A stretch of DNA of 48,994 nt from Bacillus solimangrovi (GCF_001742425.1 NZ_MJEH01000020.1:1-48994), one strand, 5' to 3'; numbered from the stretch's first letter, positions 1 through 8,701 are shown. Numbers and translations: made by a program. Notes: generated from the letters alone by a model not told the origin.

Positions 1-24
1 AAGATCTTTTGGACATAATAAATA

Positions 25-78
25 CTCCCCCATAAGCAGTCAGATTTATATTTTTTAATCTGTCTACCTATGGGGGAG
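25..78. terminator. Long hairpin downstream of yhaL
   Basis: Arms CTCCCCCATA (25-34) and TATGGGGGAG (69-78) are perfectly complementary, and inner arms CAGATT (41-46) and AATCTG (57-62) extend the fold. It lies just past the yhaL stop codon and could end that minus-strand transcript, but no clean U-tract follows on either strand. The role as a terminator is therefore inferred. Confidence 0.5.
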
Positions 79-108
79 CATATCACACTCCTTCTGGGCT
101 TCTTCTAC

Positions 109-300
109 TTATAATTTAACTGACTGTTCTTTTCTCCTTTTCTCTCGTTCCCTCTCCATCCTTTTGATGTAAACCTCACCTTCTCGTTCGATAAATTGTT
201 GATCGATCTCTTCATCCTTCTTTGTCGTTTTTATCGTCATATATCCACTATATGCAATCCCAATTGTGACAAGATAAATCCACCACGGAAGTGCTTCCAT
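109..300 (-). CDS. yhaL: YhaL family sporulation-associated membrane protein
   Basis: This 63-residue protein has one N-terminal membrane helix (about residues 4-23, beginning LPWWIYLV) followed by a charged Lys/Glu-rich tail, the layout of Bacillus YhaL. In B. subtilis yhaL lies beside yhaM and is linked to sporulation; its molecular role is not known to me. A start eight codons upstream is open, but an AGAGGAG ribosome binding site sits about 7 nt before the ATG at 300, so the shorter form is chosen. Here an MFS gene separates it from yhaM. Confidence 0.75.
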   Translation of the reverse strand: MEALPWWIYLVTIGIAYSGYMTIKTTKKDEEIDQQFIEREGEVYIKRMEREREKRRKEQSVKL

Positions 301-363
301 ATTATTCACTCCTCTTCTAGACAAGCCTTTCTATACTCTATGAGAAATCGTATAATCATAGAA

Positions 364-1641
364 CTAATTTGCTTGCATGAGTGATGAATTTTGTTTCTTA
401 TCAAATAGATAGAACATTCTCGCATATAGTACAGCACTTAAGAGAGTTAAGAGAAACAAAACGATGAATGTCCACTGATATCCAATTAATAACGTAAGTG
501 GGATAAACATAGGAGCCATTGTCCGTCCGATTGTAAAACGTAAACTTGCGGCTGCAAAATACTTTCCTCTCATTTGTTCTGGGGCGAGACGAGATACAAA
601 ATCTTGTTGTAATCCAACAACCATTAGTTCTGCAAATGTGAATATTGCCATTGCTCCAATTAGAACCCAAATATGTCCATTTGATCCTAATATTAATATG
701 CCTACACCATATAAAAGGGATGAAACGATAAACACATTCCTATCAGGATATTTTGTCATCCACCTTGTCACAATTACTGTGAAAAGAGCTACAAGTAGCC
801 CGTTCTCTGCAATAATCAATCCAAATGCCCTCTCTCCATCAACTAGAAAAGACCAATCTCGAAAAGACACTAACACTTGATCCTGAAACGTTTCTGTCAT
901 ATAAACGGCAACTAATACATCCATTTGCATAAAGGTCTGTGCGACAAGTATACCTGCAATAATAAATAGAAAGAAAACCTTGTCGTACATGATAACCTTG
1001 TAATCCCTTAACTGTTCTTTCATTGCTTCATGCCAACTTAATTTCAGTTGTTTAGAAGTACTATCTTCTGGCATCGTTTCTCGAATATACTTCATAATCA
1101 CAAATCCTAACGTAATGTTAACAAGTGCCGCCGTTACGAGAAATTCAAAACGATAATCAAAAAAGAATAAACTTCCTAATATAGGACCTATAACGACTGC
1201 AATGTTTAACGCTGTGTAAAATACAGCAAAAACTGTACTTCGATCTTTTTCTTCAACCACATCTGCAACCATCGCTTGACTTGCTGGCCAATATATTGCT
1301 CCTGATACACCTATGATCGTAAAACTAATAAACGTTACGATCGGAGATTGATACCACGGAGAATTCGCTAATGCAAATAATGTAAACGCTCCTCCTTGCA
1401 AAAATATCGAAAGAAGCATCATGTTCTTTCTCCCATACTTATCCGCACTATAACCTCCTATTAAGTTAGCTATAACACCCGCAACTTGAGAAAGAACGAG
1501 TAATACCCCTGCAACACCTTTACCAAATTCATTTGAAAAGTAAATAGCCATGAACGGAAAAAATGCCCAAAAACAAATATTAACTAACGCTTCTCCATAT
1601 AACCTAATTTTTAAATTTCGATCCCAGTCTCTCCATTTCAT
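364..1641 (-). CDS. MFS transporter, drug-efflux type
   Basis: This is a major facilitator superfamily protein of about 425 residues with some 12 hydrophobic segments. The loop after helix 2 carries the MFS signature (GGYSADKYGRKNMM), and helix 5 has the GPILGS pattern typical of drug:H+ antiporters. The substrate cannot be told from sequence. The best-spaced GAGG lies 8-9 nt before the third codon (Met at 1641), so that start is preferred over Met1 at 1647. It is separated from yhaM by a terminator and a perfect palindrome, so it probably has its own promoter. Confidence 0.85.
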   Translation of the reverse strand: MKWRDWDRNLKIRLYGEALVNICFWAFFPFMAIYFSNEFGKGVAGVLLVLSQVAGVIANLIGGYSADKYGRKNMMLLSIFLQGGAFTLFALANSPWYQSPIVTFISFTIIGVSGAIYWPASQAMVADVVEEKDRSTVFAVFYTALNIAVVIGPILGSLFFFDYRFEFLVTAALVNITLGFVIMKYIRETMPEDSTSKQLKLSWHEAMKEQLRDYKVIMYDKVFFLFIIAGILVAQTFMQMDVLVAVYMTETFQDQVLVSFRDWSFLVDGERAFGLIIAENGLLVALFTVIVTRWMTKYPDRNVFIVSSLLYGVGILILGSNGHIWVLIGAMAIFTFAELMVVGLQQDFVSRLAPEQMRGKYFAAASLRFTIGRTMAPMFIPLTLLIGYQWTFIVLFLLTLLSAVLYARMFYLFDKKQNSSLMQAN

Positions 1642-1679
1642 TTTCATTTCCTCACTTCAATAAAAAACTTATTAAAAAA

Positions 1680-1715
1680 AACAAAAAGCTGCCTTCTCAA
1701 TTAATGAAGACAGCT
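1680..1715 (-). terminator. Intrinsic terminator between yhaM and the MFS gene
   Basis: On the minus strand AGCTGTCTTC (1706-1715) pairs with GAAGGCAGCT (1687-1696) with one G-U pair, and a T-rich run (TTTTTGTTTT) follows. It would end transcripts coming from yhaM. Confidence 0.8.
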
Positions 1716-1766
1716 CCTTAATAAACTATTAGAGTGAATTTTTGTCACTTCTAAAATCATTTACAA

Positions 1767-1834
1767 TTGTTCAAAACCGTTCTTCATTCAAAACTTAATG
1801 TATTTTAAGTTTTGAATGAAGAACGGTTGTTCAA
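1767..1834. repeat. Perfect 24-bp palindrome flanked by 8-bp direct repeats
   Basis: The left arm (1775-1798, starting AACCGTTC) is the exact reverse complement of the right arm (1805-1828), with a 6-nt loop. TTGTTCAA occurs directly outside the left arm (1767-1774) and again at the right end (1827-1834, overlapping the arm by 2 nt). A palindrome bounded by short direct repeats looks like a tiny insertion with a target duplication. It could instead act as a second terminator for yhaM, since four T's follow it on the minus strand. Confidence 0.75.
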
Positions 1835-1853
1835 TTTTATAAAATACATAACA

Positions 1854-2798
1854 TTATTTATGGAATGTAGGTTTGTAAAAGCTCCTTTGATCCATTGCAA
1901 AGATTTTTTCTGTAAACTCCCCTGGTTCTACTCGTTCTAATGATCGATCAAGCATGTTCATCTTCGCATCAACGTTATCTATTAAATGAAGGATTTCCGC
2001 TTCTTTAATAAGGGGTTTCTTCGGACTACCCCACTCTTCTTTTCCGTGATGACTTAATACCATATGTTGTAAAACTGTTACTTCTTCACTCGATATCTCT
2101 AGTTCTTTAGCCGCTTGAGCGATTTCATTCACCATAATCGTTATATGACCAAGTAGCTTACCTTCCATTGTATATACTGTTGAGAGTGGACCTGAAAGCT
2201 CAACTACTTTACCTAGATCATGTAAAATTACACCTGCATATAATAGATCCTTATCTAAACTTGGATACAACGAACCAATTGCTTTCGCTAAGTCTAACAT
2301 TGACACTACATGGTAAGCTAGACCTGAGACAAACTCATGATGATTTTTAGTTGCTGCAGGGTACTTGAAGAAGCTCTCCTGATGTTTTTTTACTAAGAAT
2401 CTTGTTATACGCTGGATATTTGAGTTTTTCATTTCAAAAATATAACTACTTACTTTCTCGCCCATTTCTTCAATAGAAAGCGGTGCTCTTTCAAGAAAAT
2501 CAGAAAGATTAACATTATCTTGCTCATTGACTATACGTATATTACGTATTTTCAACTGCATACGTCCGCGATAATTCTGGATATCACCAACAACCCTTAC
2601 AATTGCTTCAGCACTATATGCCGCCTCATTTTCTGGTGAAGCATCCCATAACTTTGCTTCTATATCCCCACTCTTATCTTGAAAAATCAACGTAAGAAAC
2701 GGTTTTCCATTACTTGCTGTTCCTTTTGTTGATGATTTAACTAATAGATAACCGTCAAATGTTTCCCCTACACTAAGATATGTAATCCCTTTATCCAT
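1854..2798 (-). CDS. yhaM: 3'-5' exoribonuclease YhaM
   Basis: This 314-residue protein has the YhaM layout: an N-terminal OB-fold nucleic-acid-binding domain (about residues 12-92) and an HD phosphohydrolase domain (about 150-300). HD metal ligands are visible at His163, His193-Asp194 (ILHDLGK), His250-His251 and Asp274. YhaM degrades single-stranded RNA, and possibly DNA, from the 3' end in the cytoplasm. Length matches the family. A strong AAGGAGG about 7 nt before ATG 2798 fixes the start. It is probably monocistronic, ending in the hairpins at 1680-1834. Confidence 0.95.
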   Translation of the reverse strand: MDKGITYLSVGETFDGYLLVKSSTKGTASNGKPFLTLIFQDKSGDIEAKLWDASPENEAAYSAEAIVRVVGDIQNYRGRMQLKIRNIRIVNEQDNVNLSDFLERAPLSIEEMGEKVSSYIFEMKNSNIQRITRFLVKKHQESFFKYPAATKNHHEFVSGLAYHVVSMLDLAKAIGSLYPSLDKDLLYAGVILHDLGKVVELSGPLSTVYTMEGKLLGHITIMVNEIAQAAKELEISSEEVTVLQHMVLSHHGKEEWGSPKKPLIKEAEILHLIDNVDAKMNMLDRSLERVEPGEFTEKIFAMDQRSFYKPTFHK

Positions 2799-2921
2799 TG
2801 TTCATCCTCCTTATACAAGGAAATAACGTTTTTTTTAACCATGATAATAAGTACATATAGTATAGCACAGAACTTTCCCACTCTAAGCGTTTATTCTGAC
2901 ATCTAGATGTATACAAAACAA

Positions 2922-4127
2922 TCATTGAGGTTGTACATTCGTTTGTTTTTCTTTCCTTACAATCCAAATCTTTGTCGCAACAAGTCCGAACAACATCACA
3001 CATGCGCCTAATAAATAAGGGATATGCAAATTAATCTCATAAAGTGTTCCTGCAACGAGTGGTCCGGCAACATTACCTAAACTTAAAAAAGAATTGTTCA
3101 GTCCCATAACCATCCCTTGACGTCGACCTGCTAACTTGGAAATAAATGAATTTAATGATGGACGTAAAATGGAGTTTCCGATAAAGAAAGTAGCTGTCGT
3201 AATAAGTACAGTTATGAAATTAAAAGCTAGTGTCATAATGACAAAACCAAATGCACTTAGAAGTAAAGAGCCTGTAACAACTCGCTCCTCACCAAACTTA
3301 CTAATTAACCTTCCAACAACACCACCTTGAATAATTGTCCCAATTAATCCAGTAATCAAAATGATTGTTCCAACTTCAGAAGGATTATAATGATAACGAT
3401 CCTTCGTATAATATCCAAAAATGGATTGGAAGTTTGCTAAACCAAAACTCATAATAAAAACAAGGACTAATAAGAAACCGACTGGACTCTTCAAAGCATG
3501 ATACATTTGTATGAATTGATTTGTTTGTTCTTCTGTATTTTCCAGTGCGTCTCTCTTTCTCATTTCTTTCGTATAAGACTCAGGCAATGCAAATACTGAC
3601 ACAGTACCTGCAATTACTGCAACGATACCTGCCAACAGAAATGGTGCCGAAAGTGAAATTTCATCAGCAAGCCATCCTCCAATTCCAGGCCCTACAACAA
3701 TACCCAACCCCATAGCGGCTCCCATCATTCCCATACCTTGTCCACGCTTTTCTGGTGTTGTGATATCAGACACATATGCCATAGCTGTTGGCATTAGTGC
3801 TGAACCAAATGTCCCTGCTAAAATCCTTGAAGCAAATAACATCCATAGGTCAGTTGCAAATGCAAAAATGAATTCTGCTATGGCGAACCCAAATAACCCG
3901 AGTGTAATAAGCGGTTTACGGCCAACTTTATCTGATACTCTTCCCCATACTGGTGCGAATAGAAATTGCATAAAAGAAAATACTGCAATAAGCATCCCTA
4001 ATGTTCGTGCATTAGCACCATACTCTTCTACATAAAACGGAAGGATAGGAATAACCAAACCAATCCCAACCATTATAATAAAAAGGTTTAACATTAAGAG
4101 TGTCAAAGGACCTTTCATATGCTTCAT
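2922..4127 (-). CDS. MFS multidrug/tetracycline-type exporter
   Basis: This is a 12-helix MFS protein of about 401 residues. The start of helix 1 (IGLVIPILPFYVEEYG), the loop motif GRVSDKVGRKPL and the helix-5 motif GPGIGGWLAD place it with the NorA/Bmr/TetA-like drug:H+ antiporters. The substrate is not predictable. The first ATG (4136) abuts its AGGAGG, so Met4 at 4127, about 10 nt downstream, is the likelier start. It is a single-gene unit, and the hairpin at 4310-4348 isolates it from the small gene upstream. Confidence 0.88.
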   Translation of the reverse strand: MKHMKGPLTLLMLNLFIIMVGIGLVIPILPFYVEEYGANARTLGMLIAVFSFMQFLFAPVWGRVSDKVGRKPLITLGLFGFAIAEFIFAFATDLWMLFASRILAGTFGSALMPTAMAYVSDITTPEKRGQGMGMMGAAMGLGIVVGPGIGGWLADEISLSAPFLLAGIVAVIAGTVSVFALPESYTKEMRKRDALENTEEQTNQFIQMYHALKSPVGFLLVLVFIMSFGLANFQSIFGYYTKDRYHYNPSEVGTIILITGLIGTIIQGGVVGRLISKFGEERVVTGSLLLSAFGFVIMTLAFNFITVLITTATFFIGNSILRPSLNSFISKLAGRRQGMVMGLNNSFLSLGNVAGPLVAGTLYEINLHIPYLLGACVMLFGLVATKIWIVRKEKQTNVQPQ

Positions 4128-4309
4128 CCTTCTCATCCCTCCTGTACATGATTTTCTTTGGAGTAAACATAAATTTTTTTGATTTCCAATGTATATGTAT
4201 TAAAACAAACAACGTATAACTCATTCTAATACTATCTCTTTACGAGTAAGAACTGCTTTCACTTTCAAATTTTCCATATTAAAATTACACATCGCTAACT
4301 TTATTTATT

Positions 4310-4348
4310 GAATAAAAAGATGCAGCCTTTCGCTGCATCTTTTTATTC
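4310..4348. terminator. Bidirectional terminator, 17-bp perfect stem
   Basis: The arm at 4310-4326 is perfectly complementary to 4332-4348 around a CTTTC loop, with A-rich and T-rich ends that give a U-tract in either direction. It lies 26 nt past the stop codon of the minus-strand micro-ORF at 4375-4464 and would end that transcript. Confidence 0.85.
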
Positions 4349-4374
4349 AAATAAGAAATTATGTAAAGTAAAAC

Positions 4375-4464
4375 TTACATTAGTTTAAGTTTTTCTTCAT
4401 CTCCGCCACATACTGTATTATCAATCCAATGCTTTAATATGGGGATCTTCGCACCATCATTCAA
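4375..4464 (-). CDS. Possible 29-residue protein, TTG start
   Basis: A 30-codon minus-strand frame starts at TTG (4462-4464) and reads LNDGAKIPILKHWIDN, followed by TVCGGDEEKLKLM and a stop. A GAGAGG lies about 10 nt upstream, an extended -10 box at 4512-4520, and a strong terminator just downstream. The amphipathic, protein-like composition and the complete set of expression signals argue for a real small protein. A stop codon just two codons before the TTG rules out a longer form. I do not recognise the family; a structured small RNA, or the 3' end of a decayed gene, remains possible. Confidence 0.45.
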   Translation of the reverse strand: MNDGAKIPILKHWIDNTVCGGDEEKLKLM

Positions 4465-4511
4465 TGCTGGCTAACCTCTCTATGTAGACCTAAACATCTA
4501 CAATATAATCC

Positions 4512-4520
4512 ATTATAGCA
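4512..4520 (-). promoter_or_regulatory. Extended -10 promoter for the 29-residue ORF
   Basis: The minus strand reads TGCTATAAT, a perfect extended -10 element, about 48 nt before the TTG start. No good -35 hexamer is seen at 17 nt, which is usual for extended -10 promoters. Confidence 0.5.
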
Positions 4521-4806
4521 AAATATTTGTCTCGTCACTAACGAAATCATTAATCTTATGCAATCAAATTAACCTTCACTCAATCAGAAAAACATAAAAT
4601 ACCTGACCTTTTGCGACAAGTATAAGACATAGTGGTGAGAAGATAGCCAATAGATAAACCACTTATCAAATTTTTATATGACCTTAAGCAAATGACATCC
4701 AAATGTTAATATTTGCTAATTATTTTATATAAAAAATCTATTTCTTCAAAGAAGCAAAGGGTAATCTACACCAATTCGGAAAAGATACTAGTAGGAGGTG
4801 AGCATA

Positions 4807-4950
4807 ATGGCACGTCAAAAGAAAAACCCTAGTAAAACTGGAATTAGTGCAGCAAGTGTTGAAGGTCCAAAGAACCCCGGACAAAACAAACAACTTCGTG
4901 ATGAGCCGTTTCGTCAATCGTCTAACAATCAACAATTTAAAAGAGATTAA
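4807..4950 (+). CDS. YuzL-like small protein
   Basis: This 47-residue basic, Gln/Asn/Lys-rich protein begins MARQKKNPSKTGISAASVEG. That opening resembles the YuzL family and, more loosely, minor small acid-soluble spore proteins; the family name is from memory. It has no membrane segment or cysteine. AGGAGGTGA lies about 6 nt before the ATG. A hairpin at 4971-5006 follows. Its composition suggests a spore-core or nucleic-acid-associated protein, but the function is unknown. Confidence 0.7.
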   Translation: MARQKKNPSKTGISAASVEGPKNPGQNKQLRDEPFRQSSNNQQFKRD

Positions 4951-5300
4951 TTACTTATTAAAAGATACTTTCATCAGTGGCGGTTTTTCTCCCTCCCCAC
5001 TGATGATTAGTTAAATCAATCATATAATTACTTCCTCTTGCTCTTCCAATTAAACTTCTTTTAGTCTTAGCATCAGTTAATATATGCTGAAGAAAAACTT
5101 CCTTCAATCAGTTAATATTGAGTTAAACTTAAATAATAACTCTCAGTTTAAATTTTTATAACGTTTACATAAGCTATTCGAAGACAGCTACCGCATTTTT
5201 ATCGCACCATAATATTTTTTGTGTAAATTCTCTGAATCTTCTCGAAAATATAGTATAATAAGCTATATACAGATTTGTTAGCGTGAAGGGAGAATTTGTG
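4951..5300. other. Intergenic stretch, hairpin and promoter only
   Basis: Arms TCATCAGTGG (4971-4980) and CCACTGATGA (4997-5006) form a hairpin that probably ends the YuzL-like transcript, although its T-tail is weak. A TATAAT at 5254-5259 is the likely -10 box for yhzD, with no clear -35. I see no credible coding sequence in the rest. Confidence 0.5.
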
Positions 5301-5486
5301 ATGAAGACTTACTACTTAACTGCCTTTAATAAAAATGGTGAAACATTATTAAATGAATCATTTGAAGCATCAAATGATGATAATGCAAAACATACTGGAG
5401 AGCAAAAGCTAACTAGCCAAAACTTGTTAGATAACTCTTATCGATGTGTCTCTCCCAGTGGAAAGCTTATTCTCTTCCATCCATAA
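5301..5486 (+). CDS. yhzD: YhzD-like small protein
   Basis: This 61-residue protein begins MKTYYLTAFNKNGETLLNES and ends with SGKLILFHP, matching the Bacillus YhzD family as I recall it. The role is unknown. An upstream GTG is open, but AAGGGAG sits 8 nt before ATG 5301, so that start is chosen. It is monocistronic between a -10 box at 5254-5259 and a perfect bidirectional terminator shared with purU. Confidence 0.75.
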   Translation: MKTYYLTAFNKNGETLLNESFEASNDDNAKHTGEQKLTSQNLLDNSYRCVSPSGKLILFHP

Positions 5487-5490
5487 TTTA

Positions 5491-5532
5491 CAATAAGAAA
5501 AGCAGCCTACTCTAGAGCTGCTTTTCTTATTG
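5491..5532. terminator. Bidirectional terminator between yhzD and purU
   Basis: The 16-bp arms 5491-5506 and 5517-5532 (CAATAAGAAAAGCAGC and its reverse complement) are perfect, with a 10-nt loop. It serves convergent yhzD (+) and purU (-). Confidence 0.9.
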
Positions 5533-5541
5533 TATTAACAA

Positions 5542-6444
5542 TTATTCAAATACAATTGTTTTATTTCCATGAACGATAACTCTATCTTGAAGATGCCATT
5601 TTACAGCTCTTGCAAGTACCGAACGTTCGATATGACGACCTATTCGTTTTAAATCATCTGCTTTATCCTTATGGTTAACACGTTCAACGTCTTGCTCAAT
5701 AATCGGACCTTCATCTAAATCATCTGTTACATAATGTGAAGTAGCTCCGATTAACTTTACCCCACGCTCATATGCACGATCATATGGTTTTGCTCCAACA
5801 AATGCCGGCAAGAAAGAATGATGAATGTTAATAATTTGATTAGGATGTTTTGAAACAAAATTTGGAGAAAGAATTTGCATATATCGTGCAAGAACAATGA
5901 GATCGATCTCTTGTTCTTCTAATAGATCAAGATGACGTTGCTCAACTTCTTGCTTTGTTTCTTTCGTGACTGGTGTATAGTAGTATGGAATCTGCAACGA
6001 TTCTACCGTATCCCTCATCACCTCATGGTTACTAATGACAAGTGAGATGTCTGCCATAAGTTCACCAGCTTGCCACTCCCATAACAACTCAAGCAAACAA
6101 TGTTCTTCTTTTGATACAAAGATAGCCATCTTCTTAATATGATAGGCATAGCTAATTCGCCAATCCATTGAAAAGCGCTCAGCAATTTGTGTGAATGCTT
6201 CCTCAATTTCTCCTTCACGTGATTCTAAGTTATCAATTTCAAACTCAATCCTTAGAAAGAACATTCCACCTTCTGGGTCTGTTGTATATTGACTCGATTC
6301 AACAATATTTGCACCTTGTTCAAATAGAAATGTAGAAACTGATGAAACAATTCCAGGTTGATCGGCACAACCAATTAACAATCGAGCTCGATTTTTATTT
6401 TTTTCTTTAAACCATTCAATACGTTTCTGTCTAAACTGACTCAT
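5542..6444 (-). CDS. purU: Formyltetrahydrofolate deformylase PurU
   Basis: PurU hydrolyses 10-formyl-THF to THF and formate, balancing the one-carbon pool and supplying formate for purine synthesis. The 300-residue protein has an N-terminal ACT domain (about residues 20-100) and a formyltransferase-fold domain (about 105-290). The catalytic triad of that fold is visible as Asn206 and His208 in NIHHSFLP and Asp244 in LDEGPII. GGAGG lies about 9 nt before ATG 6444. It stands alone, with a terminator on its 3' side. Confidence 0.95.
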   Translation of the reverse strand: MSQFRQKRIEWFKEKNKNRARLLIGCADQPGIVSSVSTFLFEQGANIVESSQYTTDPEGGMFFLRIEFEIDNLESREGEIEEAFTQIAERFSMDWRISYAYHIKKMAIFVSKEEHCLLELLWEWQAGELMADISLVISNHEVMRDTVESLQIPYYYTPVTKETKQEVEQRHLDLLEEQEIDLIVLARYMQILSPNFVSKHPNQIINIHHSFLPAFVGAKPYDRAYERGVKLIGATSHYVTDDLDEGPIIEQDVERVNHKDKADDLKRIGRHIERSVLARAVKWHLQDRVIVHGNKTIVFE

Positions 6445-6635
6445 AATTCACGTCCTCCAAAATGTCTTGTTGTATGTGAAATTTTATCGCTTATTATAAC
6501 ATAGAACGTAATTATTTTTCATCTTTCTAAATTTTTTTCTTAAGATTGGTCAAAGCCAACTATTCTCTTTTGGTTGAATCAGTTTCTCTAACAGTTAGAC
6601 ACTTTTGACTATGTAATTTTTTCTATTAGCATTGC

Positions 6636-6666
6636 AAAGCCACCCATCAAAAGGATAGGTGGCTTT
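6636..6666 (-). terminator. Terminator of the crotonase/CoA-transferase unit
   Basis: AAAGCCACC (6636-6644) pairs with GGTGGCTTT (6658-6666), 3 nt past the crotonase stop codon. The minus-strand U-tract is short; the plus strand has a longer one. Confidence 0.65.
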
Positions 6667-6669
6667 ATT

Positions 6670-7443
6670 TTATTGACCTTTAAATTGTGGCATACGTTTT
6701 TCTAAAAATGCTTGAACACCTTCGCGGTGATCTGCTGAATGTCTCATCTTTAACTGACTTATTTTTTCAACTTCTAATACTTGCGCCAACTCATCTTTCA
6801 TTAAGTTCGCATAAAGCAGCTTCGTTTCAATCATTGCTTTTGTAGGTTTGTATGTCAGTTTCTTAGCTAGATCTAACGCCGCCTCAAGTGCATCGTCAGC
6901 AAGGTCATCAACTAAACCTCTTTCTTGTGCTTCTAATGCAGGCATCTTCTTACCTTCCCAAATAAACTGTTTTGCTTGTGTTGCGTTCATACGCTGTTTC
7001 AAGAAGAAATGACCCGCTCCATCAGGGACTAAACCAATATCTATGAAGTTCATCGCAAGAATCGCTGAATTAGAAGCAATTACTTTATCTGCAGCTAATG
7101 CAAGGCTAAAGCCAAGTCCTGCCGCTGGTCCATTCACCGCACTAATGACAAGCTTCGGTAAATTGAACAATGATAACACGATTCCATTAATTAAGTTCAT
7201 AACATCGTTATGACCTTCTAAGCCTTCTTTGCTTAACATCATTTTCAAATCTCCACCAGCACTGAATGCGCTTCCATTACCAGTAACAATTAAGACATCG
7301 ATTGGACTTTCCTTTACTTGTTCGAGAACACTATTTAATTCTTCTAACATGTCCATATTTAGTGCATTTAATGATTTAGGTCGATTTAATGTTAAGATAC
7401 CAATACGTCCTTCTTCTTTATATAAAACAGTTTGTTCACTCAT
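6670..7443 (-). CDS. Enoyl-CoA hydratase/isomerase family protein (YhaR-like)
   Basis: This is a crotonase-fold protein of 257 residues with the oxyanion-hole segment FSAGGDL (about 60-66) and the NGPAAGLG turn (about 104-111). It acts on acyl-CoA thioesters. By my alignment from memory, the two catalytic glutamates of enoyl-CoA hydratase are Ser113 and Phe133 here, while IGLVPDGAG carries Asp141, a pattern of isomerase-type members such as PaaG. It may therefore isomerise rather than hydrate. ATG 7443 has AGAGGAG about 9 nt upstream. It follows the CoA-transferase gene by 28 bp and is probably cotranscribed. Confidence 0.85.
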   Translation of the reverse strand: MSEQTVLYKEEGRIGILTLNRPKSLNALNMDMLEELNSVLEQVKESPIDVLIVTGNGSAFSAGGDLKMMLSKEGLEGHNDVMNLINGIVLSLFNLPKLVISAVNGPAAGLGFSLALAADKVIASNSAILAMNFIDIGLVPDGAGHFFLKQRMNATQAKQFIWEGKKMPALEAQERGLVDDLADDALEAALDLAKKLTYKPTKAMIETKLLYANLMKDELAQVLEVEKISQLKMRHSADHREGVQAFLEKRMPQFKGQ

Positions 7444-7471
7444 TAATACTCGCTCCTCTTTATTATTAAAT

Positions 7472-8572
7472 TTATATTTGATTACTGAAAACCATTTCAT
7501 TATTCATCCCTAATGTAGGAGGAATGTTAGCTTCTTTCAAGTTTGTTTCTAATCGAGTGGCTACATATAATAGTTGTGGATTCACATTATGAATGAGCAT
7601 TCGCTCAGTACAATATGAAAAAGAGTTTAATTCTCCTGGCTCTAACACAGGAGTTAAACAACAATCATATCGCTTCCCTAACTTAGCCCATTCTTCCATC
7701 GTCTTTTCCATGAACAACTTTTTCATATTTTCATAAAATTCTTCATCATCTATCGCTTTTGTAAACTGATAACCCTTCCACTCTATCCGATCTACCGCTT
7801 CACAGAAATTATTCCAAAACTTTGGTTCTAGTGCAGCGAGACTTACATAACGCGCATCTTTTGTTTCATAGATTCCATAACAAACAACAGTGCCATCCAA
7901 CAGAGACATCCCCGTTTTCTTTCCTGTTCGTTTCACGAGCAGCTCATGAATATTCATGAAACCTATCACACTATCTAACAATGCTGCGTCTACATATGCC
8001 CCTTTTTCTTCTCTTTCTCGTCGTACAAGTGCAGCAAGAATACCTTCACTTGCAGCAAGACCACCAACTAAGTCAGCAAATGTAAGTGTGGGGTGAATCG
8101 GACGACCTTCCTTATCTTTCATCTGTGAAAGCAACCCTGATAGAGCCATATAGTTCAAATCATGACTACCTAAATGTGCTAATGAGCCTTCTTGACCATA
8201 ACCAGACAATGAACAATAAATAAGTGTTGGATTAATTTTTTTTGCTTGCTCATATCCAACTCCTAACTTCGTCATCACACCTGGACGAAAGCTTTCAACA
8301 ACTACATCTGCTTCTTTCACCAACTCCTTTATCCGATGTACACCTTCATTCGTTTTAAGGTTTACAGTTATGCTCTTCTTATTACGATTATTCGCATCAA
8401 ATACAATACCACTCTCTTCTTTAATCCCACTAGCATTTCGAGCTAAATCACCTGTTAATGGTTCAACTTTAACGACTTCTGCACCTAAGTCTGCAAGGCG
8501 CATCGTAGCATATGGACCTGGTATATAATGAGAAAAATCTAGCACACGTAATCCTTTCAACAACGATTCCAT
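7472..8572 (-). CDS. CaiB/BaiF CoA-transferase family, AMACR-like
   Basis: This 366-residue family III CoA-transferase or racemase begins LKGLRVLDFSHYIPGPYAT. His137-Asp138 (SHDLNY) and Asp167 (FADLVGG) match the His/Asp pairs used by alpha-methylacyl-CoA racemases, so racemisation of an acyl-CoA is as likely as CoA transfer. Paired with the downstream crotonase, it suggests a small acyl-CoA catabolic unit of unknown substrate. The GAGGGGG lies only about 1 nt before ATG 8572; TTG codon 4 or 5 is better spaced, so the start may be 9-12 nt further in. Confidence 0.85.
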   Translation of the reverse strand: MESLLKGLRVLDFSHYIPGPYATMRLADLGAEVVKVEPLTGDLARNASGIKEESGIVFDANNRNKKSITVNLKTNEGVHRIKELVKEADVVVESFRPGVMTKLGVGYEQAKKINPTLIYCSLSGYGQEGSLAHLGSHDLNYMALSGLLSQMKDKEGRPIHPTLTFADLVGGLAASEGILAALVRREREEKGAYVDAALLDSVIGFMNIHELLVKRTGKKTGMSLLDGTVVCYGIYETKDARYVSLAALEPKFWNNFCEAVDRIEWKGYQFTKAIDDEEFYENMKKLFMEKTMEEWAKLGKRYDCCLTPVLEPGELNSFSYCTERMLIHNVNPQLLYVATRLETNLKEANIPPTLGMNNEMVFSNQI

Positions 8573-8658
8573 TCCCCCTCTTCCATTCGCCTATTATTTT
8601 ATTCCATATAAAAGGTAGAATTCCTGCTTTATTTTTTTGAAAATTCACTTAAATATTA

Positions 8659-8701
8659 TATAAAAATAACACCTCATTGACTACAAGGTGTTATTTTTAT
8701 A
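8659..8701 (-). terminator. Terminator overlapping the hemZ stop codon
   Basis: Sixteen-bp perfect arms 8659-8674 and 8686-8701 enclose an 11-nt loop that contains the hemZ TAG stop. The 5' arm on the minus strand encodes the last residues (YKNNT). A T-rich run follows within the second arm. Confidence 0.85.
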
